The notes: generated by a model from the sequence alone, not told the origin. 64,000 nt of DNA from JAWSVE01 sp050633885 (GCA_050633885.1 JBOEHK010000006.1:62001-126000); one strand, 5' to 3'; numbered from the stretch's first letter, positions 25,973 through 34,859 are shown. Translations and numbers: made by a program.

Positions 25973-26368
25973 CTAAACACACCTCAAAAACTCTTCATAA
26001 TCACGAATATAGTCATCCTCATCATAATGTTCACTAGCCAGCACCAGAAGTACACAATCTTCGCTAAAGTCGTACATTTCATGCCACACTAGATCACCAA
26101 TATGCAAACCTTTTGTAGGAGAGTCCATCCAAGCTTCTTCGCGAGTTTTTCCATCATCTAAAATCATGCGACATTTACCAGTAACGCAAACAGCTACTTG
26201 CTTGAGGTTTCTATGCGCGTGAAAGCCGCGTGCCACACCTTGCTGGGTGCCAAAAATGTAATACACTCGTTTAACTTTAAAAGGCACTGTTTTTTCAGCT
26301 TCAAGCGCGACCAAAGAGCCACGCTCATCACCTAAAGGTGGAAAGTATGACCATTGCATTAAACTCAT
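25973..26368 (-). CDS. fdtA: dTDP-4-keto-6-deoxyglucose 3,4-ketoisomerase (FdtA)
   Basis: A small cupin (131 residues) that isomerises the RmlB product. The active-site HAH motif is at 50-52 (RGFHAHRNLKQV). Two positions reported to set product stereochemistry are visible. Arg16 (DERGSL) replaces the tyrosine of QdtA, and His96 (LVWHEM) replaces its arginine. This is the FdtA combination, giving dTDP-3-keto-6-deoxy-D-galactose and hence Fuc3NAc rather than Qui3NAc. An rmlA relic lies directly upstream. The donor substrate must now come from rmlA/rmlB at 30808-32744. Confidence 0.92.
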   Translation of the reverse strand: MSLMQWSYFPPLGDERGSLVALEAEKTVPFKVKRVYYIFGTQQGVARGFHAHRNLKQVAVCVTGKCRMILDDGKTREEAWMDSPTKGLHIGDLVWHEMYDFSEDCVLLVLASEHYDEDDYIRDYEEFLRCV

Positions 26369-26397
26369 AGTTTTTCCTTTGCTAATCCCAACGAAAA

Positions 26398-26655
26398 TTA
26401 CTCACGACTATTGCTGTATGTAACTTTTTCCCGGCAGGTAATTTTGTAACTCAGAAGCTTTTCAATGATTCCAACAAAATCCGCTGCCTACAACAAACTT
26501 TTATACACACTATTATCGAACTGAGAAAAACCACGTCCTAAAAATTCTATATCCAGTTTATTCAAATAAAGATAGGCAATATTGACAAAAGTAATTTTTA
26601 ACTCACCACGATCAGAAAATTTATTCTGTACGAGCAATATTAATACTGAACTTAA
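26398..26655 (-). pseudogene. Decayed 3' third of an rmlA gene
   Basis: The minus strand encodes SDRGELKITFVN, then LDIEFLGRGFSQFD and SVYKSLL. These align without gaps to SKRGELEITDVN, LHVELLGRGFAWLD and THDSLL of the intact RmlA at 30808. The match continues past an in-frame TAG (where RmlA has Glu) into AADFVGIIEK and YKITCREKVTYSN, ending at TAA 26398. Upstream, INIART in another frame matches VDIAKT, so a frameshift is also present. The Asp of ITDVN is Phe. It touches the 3' end of the 4-epimerase gene. A 62-codon frame over part of it is not a real gene. Confidence 0.85.
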
Positions 26656-27674
26656 AATAAAAATTTCACATACCAACCCATCGCTTTTTGTATACCTTCC
26701 AAAATTCTAAATTCGGGTGCATAGCCTAATTTATTTTTAGCTTTGGAAATATCTGCTTGGGAATGACGAACGTCTCCAGATCTAAAATCCCGATACACTG
26801 GCTCGCCGTTTACATTTATTTTATTTTCAGCCAATGCGGTTTTAATTGAACCATATAGATCATTCAGTGTTGTTCGGTCGCCAACCGCGACATTGTAAAC
26901 TTCATTTTTAGATTCATCTTCGGCCGTAGCAGCTAACAAATTAATTTGCACTGTGTTTTCAATAAAGCAAAAATCTCGACTCGTTTCACCATCACCATTG
27001 ATAAAAACATCTTCACCTTTAATCATAGAAGCTGTCCATTTTGGAATTACGGCAGCATAAGCTCCATCGGGATCTTGCCGTTGACCAAAGACGTTAAAAT
27101 ATCTCAACCCAATTGATTTGAACTCATATGTTCTTGCGAACACATCCGCATACAATTCATTCACGTATTTTGTGACAGCATAAGGCGATAATGGATTACC
27201 AATATTTTCTTCGACTTTTGGCAGCGCTGGATGATCGCCATAGGTTGAACTTGATGCGGCATAGGTGAAGCTTTTTACTTTTTCATCTCTTGCAGCAACT
27301 AACATATTTAAAAAGCCAGATATGTTGACAGCGTTTGTTGTCGCTGGATCGTTAATTGAACGAGGTACGGAACCTAACGCTGCTTGGTGTAATACATAGT
27401 CAACGCCGCCAACTGCTTTTTTACAATCTTCGATTTCGCGAATATCGCCTTTGATAAAATCAAATAATGCCCATTGCTCAGGAGTAACGAGGCCCTGCAC
27501 TTCGTCTAAATTACGCTGATGGCCTGTTGCGAAATTATCTAGCCCTACGACTTTTTGATTTAGCTTTAATAATGTCTCTAATAAATTGGAGCCTATAAAA
27601 CCAGCAACACCAGTCACTAACCACGTTTTAGGATTCTTTTTTAACTCTTTTTTTAACTCTTCGTAACGGCTCAT
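26652..27674 (-). CDS. UDP-GlcNAc 4-epimerase (WbpP/TviC type)
   Basis: A 340-residue extended SDR. It begins with a charged extension (MSRYEELKKELKKNPK), then WLVTGVAGFIGSNLLE, GLDNFATGHQRNL, HQAALGSVPRSINDP, YAASSSTYGDHPALPK and SPYAVTKYVNELYA. The extension and the SSSTYGD/GSVPRS motifs are those of WbpP-like enzymes that interconvert UDP-GlcNAc and UDP-GalNAc. No UDP-GlcNAc 6-dehydrogenase is in the window, so UDP-GalNAc rather than a uronate is the likely product. Its stop codon lies within a few bases of where the rmlA relic begins, marking a recombination junction. Confidence 0.85.
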   Translation of the reverse strand: MSRYEELKKELKKNPKTWLVTGVAGFIGSNLLETLLKLNQKVVGLDNFATGHQRNLDEVQGLVTPEQWALFDFIKGDIREIEDCKKAVGGVDYVLHQAALGSVPRSINDPATTNAVNISGFLNMLVAARDEKVKSFTYAASSSTYGDHPALPKVEENIGNPLSPYAVTKYVNELYADVFARTYEFKSIGLRYFNVFGQRQDPDGAYAAVIPKWTASMIKGEDVFINGDGETSRDFCFIENTVQINLLAATAEDESKNEVYNVAVGDRTTLNDLYGSIKTALAENKINVNGEPVYRDFRSGDVRHSQADISKAKNKLGYAPEFRILEGIQKAMGWYVKFLF

Positions 27675-27732
27675 TTTTAAATACTCTTTTATACGCTAAT
27701 AATAAAAATACTAATCATCCAACAACAAGTCA

Positions 27733-29145
27733 TTAAGCTCGGCCGTAAGTATCATCAAAACGCACGATGTCGTCCTCACCCAGATAAGAGCCGGATTGAA
27801 CTTCGATAAGCTCTAAGGGTAATCGCCCAGGATTAGTCAAGCGATGAGTAACACCTAAAGGAATATAAGTTGATTGATTTTCAGAGAGCATCATTTCTTC
27901 ATCGCCTTTTTGAACGATTGCTGTACCACTAACAACAATCCAATGTTCTGCGCGATGATGATGCATCTGTAATGACAGGCTAGCTCCTGGTTTTACCGTG
28001 ATGCGTTTTACTTGAAAGCGCTCGCCATTATCAATCGAATCATAAGCACCCCAAGGACGGTGAACTTCTCTGTGAGTGATATGTTCTGAGCGATCGTCTT
28101 TCTTTAAAAGTTCGATAGCTGATTTTACATCTTGCGCATGTTTTTTATCGATAACCAGTACCGCATCTGGGGTATTAACTACCACTAAGTTTTCAACACC
28201 AATTGTAGAAACCAATTTATCTTTAGAATAAATCAACGTGTTTTTTGTCGATACGGCCATGGTGTCACCTACCAGTGAATTACCATTTTCATCTTTTTCT
28301 TGTGCATCCCAATAAGATCGCCAGCAACCTACATCACTCCAACCTGCATCCAAGGGAACACAGTACACATTGTTTGCTTTTTCCATTACCGCATAATCAA
28401 CTGAAATATCGGGTGACTTGGAAAATGCTTCTTTATCAACACGAATAAAGTCGATGTCAGTCGTTTTATTTTTCAAAGAGGCTGAAACCGTGTTGAAGCA
28501 TTCTTTATTGTGTTCTTGCAAACTATTTAAAAATGTAGCTGCAGTAAAAACAAACATGCCACTATTCCAGAAATAGTGACCATCAGCTAAATATTTTTCG
28601 GCTGTTTTTAAATCAGGTTTTTCGACGAATTGCTTGGTTTTTAGACCTGTCTTGGCATCGCCATTGTTTTTATCGGTATTAATATACCCATAGCCTGTTT
28701 CAGGACGAGTGGGAACAACACCAAATGTCACTAGGTTACCTTGATCTGCACAGGCTGCCGCCGAAATTACTGCCGCGTGAAATGCTTCAACATTTTGTAT
28801 TAAATGGTCAGCGGCGAGTACTAACAGCTTTGCATCTGGGTCAATCTCATTCGCTAGCATTGCGGCCAACGTAATGGCAGGTGCTGTGTTTCTAGTGACA
28901 GGCTCTAATACGATAGACCCTTTAATGCCAATTTTTTGAAGCTGCTCCGCCACGGTAAAGCGGTGATCCTCGTTACACACAATGATAGGGTCAGCTAAAC
29001 CGGCTAAGCCCTTTAGACGCATCAGCGTCTGCTGTAACATAGTCTGCTCACCAAAAAGCGATAGAAATTGTTTCGGGAATTGTTGGCGAGAAAGTGGCCA
29101 AAGGCGAGAACCGGTACCACCCGCTAAAATGACAGGAATCAACAT
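27733..29145 (-). CDS. manC: Mannose-1-phosphate guanylyltransferase / mannose-6-phosphate isomerase
   Basis: A bifunctional type II PMI-GMP of about 470 residues making GDP-mannose. The N-terminal nucleotidyltransferase domain has PVILAGGTGSRLWPLSRQ, VLEPVTRNTAPAI and FVEKPDLKTAEKYL. The C-terminal cupin isomerase domain has RPWGAYDSIDNGERFQVKRI and LQMHHHRAEHWIVVSG. ATG 29145 is preferred to TTG 29157, though neither has a strong ribosome-binding site. It feeds gmd-fcl. No phosphomannomutase (manB/algC) gene is in the locus, so that step must come from elsewhere. Confidence 0.95.
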   Translation of the reverse strand: MLIPVILAGGTGSRLWPLSRQQFPKQFLSLFGEQTMLQQTLMRLKGLAGLADPIIVCNEDHRFTVAEQLQKIGIKGSIVLEPVTRNTAPAITLAAMLANEIDPDAKLLVLAADHLIQNVEAFHAAVISAAACADQGNLVTFGVVPTRPETGYGYINTDKNNGDAKTGLKTKQFVEKPDLKTAEKYLADGHYFWNSGMFVFTAATFLNSLQEHNKECFNTVSASLKNKTTDIDFIRVDKEAFSKSPDISVDYAVMEKANNVYCVPLDAGWSDVGCWRSYWDAQEKDENGNSLVGDTMAVSTKNTLIYSKDKLVSTIGVENLVVVNTPDAVLVIDKKHAQDVKSAIELLKKDDRSEHITHREVHRPWGAYDSIDNGERFQVKRITVKPGASLSLQMHHHRAEHWIVVSGTAIVQKGDEEMMLSENQSTYIPLGVTHRLTNPGRLPLELIEVQSGSYLGEDDIVRFDDTYGRA

Positions 29146-29325
29146 AGTTATAACCAATTTGTAATCAATTAAATGCGAATAATATACATCGCAATATCTG
29201 CAAACCGGATACTACAAGCTGGATAAAAAGAGCGTGTCAGAAAGTCCGGTTTTCAAGTAAAAAGCGCGCTGCAGTATAAAAGATTACTTGTAACAATGAA
29301 AATTAAGAGTCACTGATTGGGTGAA

Positions 29326-30207
29326 TTATAACGACAGCCCGTTCGATTTTTCGGATAAGACTCTTTCTAAGTACTCCTGCCAATGAGATTGAGTGATTTT
29401 CAGCCCACTAAAAAGCTTTTGACTACTCAAACTAGAGTTTTTAGGCCTTTTGGCAGGAGTCGGAAAATCTGCGGTTGTTATAGGCTCTATATCAACCTTA
29501 TTACATAACCCAAGCTTGCTTGCCGTCTCAATGATCGATCTAGCAAACTCATACCAAGTGACTTCTGGTAAGCCCCCTAGATGATAAATACCGTTGGCTA
29601 AGCTCAAATTATCTTTAATCAGGGCAATGATCGCCTCAGCAATCATCAGAGCTGGTGTAGGTGTCCCTTTTTGATCAGCAACAACCCTCAGCGCTTGATC
29701 TTTTTTGGCAAGGCGCAACATAGTTTTAACAAAATTATTTCCATATTGACCAAAAACCCAACTCGTTCGCAAAATATAAAAATCCGAACATCTTTCTTTT
29801 ATGGCCAACTCTCCTGCCAGTTTGCTCTTTCCATATTCACTCGTAGGGTTGGTTTGATCAGTTTCACTATAAGGCGATGACTTTTCTCCATTGAACACAT
29901 AATCGGTAGAGATATGGATAAGAGAGATATGTAACTGCGAACAAATAATCGCAAGATTTTTAGCCCCTTCAGAATTAACTTGCCATGCCTTTTCTTTTTC
30001 GGTTTCTGCCTTGTCGACAGCCGTGTAAGCAGCGGCATTCACGACCACCGTCGGCGAATACTGCTTGATGACTTCGCTTACTTGTTGGAAATTGGATATA
30101 TCGATCTGATCTCGAGTACAGGCAATAACATCAATAGCGCTATTCAAGCATAACTCGACCAACTCTCGCCCCACTTGCCCTGCCGCTCCAGTAACTAAAA
30201 CTCTCAA
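29326..30207 (-). CDS. rmlD: dTDP-4-dehydrorhamnose reductase
   Basis: Last step of dTDP-L-rhamnose synthesis. The 293-residue SDR shows VLVTGAAGQVGRELVEL, VVVNAAAYTAVDKAE, HISTDYVFNGEKSSPY, YGKSKLAGELAI and RTSWVFGQYGNNFVKTML. These are all RmlD signatures. Its start overlaps the rmlC stop by 4 bp. About 170 bp without a gene separate its 3' end from manC. Part of a complete rmlB-A-C-D run. Confidence 0.96.
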   Translation of the reverse strand: MRVLVTGAAGQVGRELVELCLNSAIDVIACTRDQIDISNFQQVSEVIKQYSPTVVVNAAAYTAVDKAETEKEKAWQVNSEGAKNLAIICSQLHISLIHISTDYVFNGEKSSPYSETDQTNPTSEYGKSKLAGELAIKERCSDFYILRTSWVFGQYGNNFVKTMLRLAKKDQALRVVADQKGTPTPALMIAEAIIALIKDNLSLANGIYHLGGLPEVTWYEFARSIIETASKLGLCNKVDIEPITTADFPTPAKRPKNSSLSSQKLFSGLKITQSHWQEYLERVLSEKSNGLSL

Positions 30208-30740
30208 CTCATCACATCCTTTAACGACAATCCTTTCCTATCTTTTTCAGACAACAAAGGATTCTCAACCGGCCATTCGATTGAAATTTCTGGATCTTGC
30301 CAGTGCAAGCAGACTTCATCAGACGGATCATAATAGTCGGTGCATTTGTATTCAAAGTCAGCGCTTTCGCTGAGCACGACAAAACCATGAGCCAACCCAG
30401 GCGGAACCCAGAGCTGCCGATAGTTGTCTTCCGATAAGTGAACTCCCACCCACTGTTTGAATGTTTTTGAATCCGGACGAATGTCAACGCTAACATCAAA
30501 CACTTCACCTCGAGTGACTCGCACCAACTTGCCCTGAGGTTTTGTTTTTTGAAAGTGCAAACCTCTGAGAACATACTGACCGGAACGGGAATGATTGTCT
30601 TGAACAAAGGGTAATTCAATACCCGCTTGTTTTTTGTACCGGTCAGCTTGAAAAGTTTCCAGGAAAAAACCACGCTGATCGCCAAACACTACTGGCTCGA
30701 TAATTTTTACGTCAGATATTTTTGTGTCGATTATTTTCAT
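30204..30740 (-). CDS. rmlC: dTDP-4-dehydrorhamnose 3,5-epimerase
   Basis: A cupin epimerase of 178 residues. Diagnostic segments are GDQRGFFLETFQADRY, QDNHSRSGQYVLRGLHFQ (catalytic His), GEVFDVSVDIRPDSKTF and WVPPGLAHGFVVLSE. Length is normal. It lies between rmlA (67 bp upstream) and rmlD (overlapping by 4 bp). Confidence 0.97.
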   Translation of the reverse strand: MKIIDTKISDVKIIEPVVFGDQRGFFLETFQADRYKKQAGIELPFVQDNHSRSGQYVLRGLHFQKTKPQGKLVRVTRGEVFDVSVDIRPDSKTFKQWVGVHLSEDNYRQLWVPPGLAHGFVVLSESADFEYKCTDYYDPSDEVCLHWQDPEISIEWPVENPLLSEKDRKGLSLKDVMS

Positions 30741-30807
30741 AAATGTCTTAATTTTTAAAACAGAAGATCGTGATTTGTTTTATTTATTTCTTTTTTAATT
30801 TCTGGTT

Positions 30808-31674
30808 CTAGTCATCCAACAAGCGTAACAAATAATCGCCATAACCAGACTTTGAATATTTCTCTGCCTGAACCCGTACTTGCTGTTGATTAATCCACTG
30901 TTTTGAATACGCGATTTCTTCCAAACAAGCAACTTTAAGCGCTTGCCGCCGCTCTAGTGTTTGCACAAAATGGCTTGCCTCAAGCAGAGAGTCATGAGTT
31001 CCCGTATCAAGCCATGCAAAACCGCGCCCCAATAGCTCAACATGTAATTCGTTTTGATTAAGATATATTTGATTAACATCCGTAATTTCCAACTCCCCTC
31101 TCTTCGAAGGCTTTATGGTTTTAGCAATATCAACCACTTGATTATCATAAAAATATAAACCCGTAACCGCGTATTTTGATTTTGGCTTTTCAGGTTTTTC
31201 TTCAATGCTGAGGGCTCGTCCGTTTTCATCAAAATCAACCACACCAAATCGTTCAGGATCTGTTACTTGGTAACCAAAAATTGTAGCGCCTTTTTGTCTT
31301 TTTATTGCAGCTTCTAAATTCTCATTAAAATGATGCCCATAAAAAATATTATCACCGAGAATTAAACTGACATTATCCTGACCAATAAATTTTTCGCCAA
31401 TCAAAAATGCCTGGGCCAACCCGTCCGGAGAAGGTTGAACGGCATATTGAAAATTAGCACCAAATTGAGAACCATCTTGGAGTAGCTGTTGATACAACGG
31501 AAGAGATTCGGGAGTTGAAATAATGAGAATATCGTTAATACCTGCCATCATCAAAACAGAGAGCGGATAGTAGATCATCGGCTTGTCATAGATAGGAAGC
31601 AACTGCTTAGAAACCACCATTGTTAAGGGGTGTAATCGAGTTCCGGACCCTCCCGCTAGCACTATTCCTTTCAT
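30808..31674 (-). CDS. rmlA: Glucose-1-phosphate thymidylyltransferase
   Basis: Makes dTDP-glucose for both the rhamnose and Fuc3NAc branches. The 288-residue protein has GIVLAGGSGTRLHPLT, SKQLLPIYDKPMIYYPL, LILGDNIFYG, SIEEKPEKPKSKYAVTG and GELEITDVNQIYL. All are RmlA motifs and the length is normal. rmlB is 15 bp upstream. A second, broken rmlA copy remains at 26398-26655, leaving this as the only functional gene in the window. Confidence 0.97.
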   Translation of the reverse strand: MKGIVLAGGSGTRLHPLTMVVSKQLLPIYDKPMIYYPLSVLMMAGINDILIISTPESLPLYQQLLQDGSQFGANFQYAVQPSPDGLAQAFLIGEKFIGQDNVSLILGDNIFYGHHFNENLEAAIKRQKGATIFGYQVTDPERFGVVDFDENGRALSIEEKPEKPKSKYAVTGLYFYDNQVVDIAKTIKPSKRGELEITDVNQIYLNQNELHVELLGRGFAWLDTGTHDSLLEASHFVQTLERRQALKVACLEEIAYSKQWINQQQVRVQAEKYSKSGYGDYLLRLLDD

Positions 31675-31688
31675 ATGATTCTCTTTCT

Positions 31689-32744
31689 TTATGCCTTAGT
31701 AATGACTTCAACCATTGAGTTCAAATCATGAGAACGATCCTCTAAATGATCCAAATACCATTGAATTGTTTTTTTTAAGCCTGTTTCAAACGTTTCTATA
31801 GGTCGCCATCCCAAATCATTTTCAATTTTTGATGCATCAATCGCATAGCGACAATCATGTCCTAGGCGATCTTCAACATAAGTAATTAAATTTTGGAAAT
31901 CTTTTTCGCTTCTATCATCATTTAATAATAATTCTGGTAAAAACTGACAAATCATTTTCACGACATCAATATTTTTTTTCTCATTGTGGCCACCGATATT
32001 ATAGGTTTCTCCAACAGCCCCGTTTTCAAGTACTAACTGAAGCGCTCTTGCATGGTCATCAACGTATAACCAATCTCTAACCTGTTCTCCCTGACCATAA
32101 ATCGGCAAAGGCTTTCCATTCACAGCATTGAGTATCATTAAAGGAATAAGTTTTTCAGGAAATTGATGGGGACCATAATTATTGGAGCAATTAGTGATAA
32201 CAATCGGCAAGCCATACGTGCGGTTCCATGCCCTAACTAAATGATCCGAAGACGCTTTTGATGCAGAATAGGGAGAGCTTGGTTTGTAGCTGGTCGTTTC
32301 GGTAAATAAATCATTCGTTCCTTCTAAATCACCAAACACTTCATCTGTGCTAATGTGATGAAAACGAAATGATTGTTTATTGGCATCACTTAAACTATTC
32401 CAATGACTTCGAGCCGTTTCAAGTAGCTGATAAGTACCGACAATATTTGTTTGAATAAATTCACTGGGACCTTCTATCGATCGATCCACATGACTTTCTG
32501 CTGCCAAATGCATGATTGCATCAGGCTGATATTTTTCGAATATTTCTGCTAACTTATGTTGATCACATATGTCTAATTTTTCAAAAAAATACCGAGGATC
32601 TTTTTCAATCGACTTAAGCGATTTCAAATTCGCAGCATATGTTAGCTTATCGATATTAATAACAACATGCTTAGTATTATCGATAAGGTGGCGAATAAGA
32701 GCTGACCCAATAAAACCCGCCCCGCCTGTTACTACTATTTTCAT
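31689..32744 (-). CDS. rmlB: dTDP-glucose 4,6-dehydratase
   Basis: Makes dTDP-4-keto-6-deoxyglucose, the branch point to rhamnose (RmlC/D) and Fuc3NAc (FdtA/B/C). The 351-residue SDR shows IVVTGGAGFIGSALIRHL, LAAESHVDRSIEGPSEF, HHISTDEVFGDLEG, YSASKASSDHLVRAW and NNYGPHQFPEKLIP. ATG 32744 is chosen over a TTG at 32768 because GAGAAAGAT lies just upstream and it gives the usual N-terminus. First O-antigen gene after lapB, with a 44-bp gap, so read-through from the lapAB transcript is possible. Confidence 0.96.
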   Translation of the reverse strand: MKIVVTGGAGFIGSALIRHLIDNTKHVVINIDKLTYAANLKSLKSIEKDPRYFFEKLDICDQHKLAEIFEKYQPDAIMHLAAESHVDRSIEGPSEFIQTNIVGTYQLLETARSHWNSLSDANKQSFRFHHISTDEVFGDLEGTNDLFTETTSYKPSSPYSASKASSDHLVRAWNRTYGLPIVITNCSNNYGPHQFPEKLIPLMILNAVNGKPLPIYGQGEQVRDWLYVDDHARALQLVLENGAVGETYNIGGHNEKKNIDVVKMICQFLPELLLNDDRSEKDFQNLITYVEDRLGHDCRYAIDASKIENDLGWRPIETFETGLKKTIQWYLDHLEDRSHDLNSMVEVITKA

Positions 32745-32788
32745 ATCATCTTTCTCATAAATCTTCAATAAACCCAGCAGTATATCAG

Positions 32789-33976
32789 TTACTCGCCTTC
32801 AATTCCTCGGATAGCTTTTATGCTACTCCAAGATTTACAACTAGGACATAACCAGTGAAGTTGATTACCTGTAAACCCACATTGCCGGCACTGATAGGTA
32901 GTTTTCTTCTCAATGAGCTGATCAATCAGCTGTTTAAGTATTTGCAAATTTTCTTTGACTTTTTCATTACTGTTGGCCAAATAAAATGCTAACAATTGGC
33001 TTAGACCTTGTAGTGACGGCCTTTGTTTGAGTTGACCACTGATATAATCTGCCGCTGCAATATCGCCTTCATCGTCTCTTATTCTTTTTGTTATCTCCAA
33101 AGCCAATGAACTACTGGGATAACTTTCCTGCAACTGATTTAAATAATGACGCAGCCCTTCTTTATCGTTCAGGTGCTCGTAGCTTTTAACCAGTAAAGGG
33201 AGAGCCTCTATTAAATAATCTGGGTCTTGTTGTGGAATTTTTTTTAAAATTTTCAGCGCTTCTCGACTATTACCAAGCTGATACTCTAATTGGCTCCATA
33301 TTAAACTTGCCCTAACTAATCCTTTATCATAATTTAGCGATGTTTTTAAATACCGTCTTGCACTTAAGTAATCGTTTTTTTCCAAAGCAACTTCAGCCAA
33401 TTCACAACAAAAATGCGCTTGAGCTCCACGCCACTTAATCGGCACTTTACTTAACCTTTTACCGACTAAATGCTCAACAGCATTAATCGCCTTTGCCCAT
33501 TCTTTTTCATCTCGATATATTTCGATTAAATGCTCAAGACAAATATCACTCAGCTCATCAGACTGCTCAACCAATTCTTTAAACAGCCTCTCCGCCCGAT
33601 CTAACAAAACCGCTTTTACATAATCCCTAGCCAATTCAAGTTGAGCATGATGCTGCTGAGAAAGCGTAAGCCCTGGGCGAGCTAATAGATTTTGATGAAT
33701 ACGGATAGCTCTATCCACCTCACCTTGTCGCCGTAATAAATTACCAAGCGCCAAATGAGTTTCAAGAGTTTCACTATTGACTCCCAATGATTCAATGAAT
33801 GTATCAATGGCTGCATCTGGCTGCTCATTTAATAATAGATTCAACCCCTTAAAATAATTTTTATCAAATACTTGGGCTTCATCTTCGGATTCATTATGAG
33901 CTGAAAAACGGCGACCTAAAAAATAGCCGATGGCTATCGAAATAAACAGTAATCCCAGAATCAAGAGGTCGGGCAT
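32789..33976 (-). CDS. lapB: Lipopolysaccharide assembly protein B (TPR, rubredoxin-like)
   Basis: LapB (YciM) is an inner-membrane adaptor that controls FtsH-dependent LpxC turnover and so the LPS level. The 395 residues show an N-terminal membrane anchor (LLILGLLFISIAIGYFLG), a long array of tetratricopeptide repeats (about 50-350), and a C-terminal zinc ribbon YQCRQCGFTGN...WLCPSCKSW. Length and order match the family. It follows lapA on the same strand. Its position next to the O-antigen locus matches Pseudomonas-type genomes. Confidence 0.95.
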   Translation of the reverse strand: MPDLLILGLLFISIAIGYFLGRRFSAHNESEDEAQVFDKNYFKGLNLLLNEQPDAAIDTFIESLGVNSETLETHLALGNLLRRQGEVDRAIRIHQNLLARPGLTLSQQHHAQLELARDYVKAVLLDRAERLFKELVEQSDELSDICLEHLIEIYRDEKEWAKAINAVEHLVGKRLSKVPIKWRGAQAHFCCELAEVALEKNDYLSARRYLKTSLNYDKGLVRASLIWSQLEYQLGNSREALKILKKIPQQDPDYLIEALPLLVKSYEHLNDKEGLRHYLNQLQESYPSSSLALEITKRIRDDEGDIAAADYISGQLKQRPSLQGLSQLLAFYLANSNEKVKENLQILKQLIDQLIEKKTTYQCRQCGFTGNQLHWLCPSCKSWSSIKAIRGIEGE

Positions 33977-34055
33977 GTAAATTCCTAAAGGGATTTTTGG
34001 CAGGCCGAAAAATCAATATGATCTATTATGATATTCAATTTCTTATCACTGACAA

Positions 34056-34355
34056 TTAATCTTTTTGTGTAGAGGCTTTCATTTTCGTGATTTCCTTATC
34101 GCGACGAGCTAGTTTTCGCTGCAAACTAGAATTCCTAGCCTTTAAAGGCAGATAGCTAATTAAACTGATCAAATACCCCAAAAAGCTCCCAGAAAACAAG
34201 GCAATAAACATCCATGTACTCAAACTCCACTCAGGAAGCTCAAAACCGAATAGTATCGGAGCTACAAGCTGCTTGTTTTCTGTGCCTATCCAATAACCGA
34301 CTGCCACAACCATTATAAAAATAATAAGCGCAAATAAAAATTTTATCTTTCCCAT
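34056..34355 (-). CDS. lapA: Lipopolysaccharide assembly protein A (DUF1049)
   Basis: A 99-residue membrane protein with two hydrophobic segments (about 4-22 and 45-68, FIALFSGSFLGYLISLISYL) and a basic, coiled C-terminus (ARNSSLQRKLARRDKEIT). This is the LapA/YciS pattern. It lies between ihfB and lapB, the conserved order. It acts with LapB in LPS assembly. Confidence 0.9.
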   Translation of the reverse strand: MGKIKFLFALIIFIMVVAVGYWIGTENKQLVAPILFGFELPEWSLSTWMFIALFSGSFLGYLISLISYLPLKARNSSLQRKLARRDKEITKMKASTQKD

Positions 34356-34559
34356 GAAATAGAACCATTCAATACATCGCTAGTGAAAATTTACAAAAAA
34401 AGCACACTAAAATCAGCATTTGAGAATAATAGAGCAACCCGAGTGGGTTTCATAGATTTTTGAAAGAATTTCAGAAGGTTAGGAGAAAATAACGGCAGGA
34501 AAAAATGTACTCGAATTCTAACTCAGTTAGTTAAAGACCTTATACCATCCCAGCAAAAT

Positions 34560-34859
34560 TTATTGTTGCTCAGTTTGAATACTGTCATTAACACGATCTC
34601 TCATCTCTTTGCCTGGCTTGAAATGAGGAACATGTTTTCCTTCTAGCTGAACAGACTCACCCGTTTTAGGGTTTCGCCCAACTCTTGGAGCCCGATAATG
34701 AAGAGAGAAACTACCAAAGCCTCTAATTTCTATACGATCACCAGAAGATAAAATATCAGACATATAATCCAAAATTAACTTAACTGCCAACTCAACATCC
34801 TTTGCAGGAAGCTGGTCTTGCCGGTCAGCAATCTTTTCTATGAGTTCTGATTTTGTCAT
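34560..34859 (-). CDS. ihfB: Integration host factor subunit beta
   Basis: Partner of IHF-alpha. The frame extends upstream to 34910, but ATG 34859 (MTKSELIEKIADRQDQLPAK) matches the family start and has CAGGAT upstream. The product is 99 residues. The DNA-binding arm (GRNPKTGESVQLEGKHVPHF) and IEIRGFGSFSLHYR are typical of the beta subunit. It lies downstream of rpsA with a 355-bp gap, as in relatives. Confidence 0.97.
   Translation of the reverse strand: MTKSELIEKIADRQDQLPAKDVELAVKLILDYMSDILSSGDRIEIRGFGSFSLHYRAPRVGRNPKTGESVQLEGKHVPHFKPGKEMRDRVNDSIQTEQQ

Noticed and set aside
26488..26676. A 62-codon minus-strand reading frame beginning MVCEIFIL
   Set aside because: It starts inside the 4-epimerase gene in another frame and its second half is the rmlA relic. 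It is a fragment of a dead gene, not a gene.
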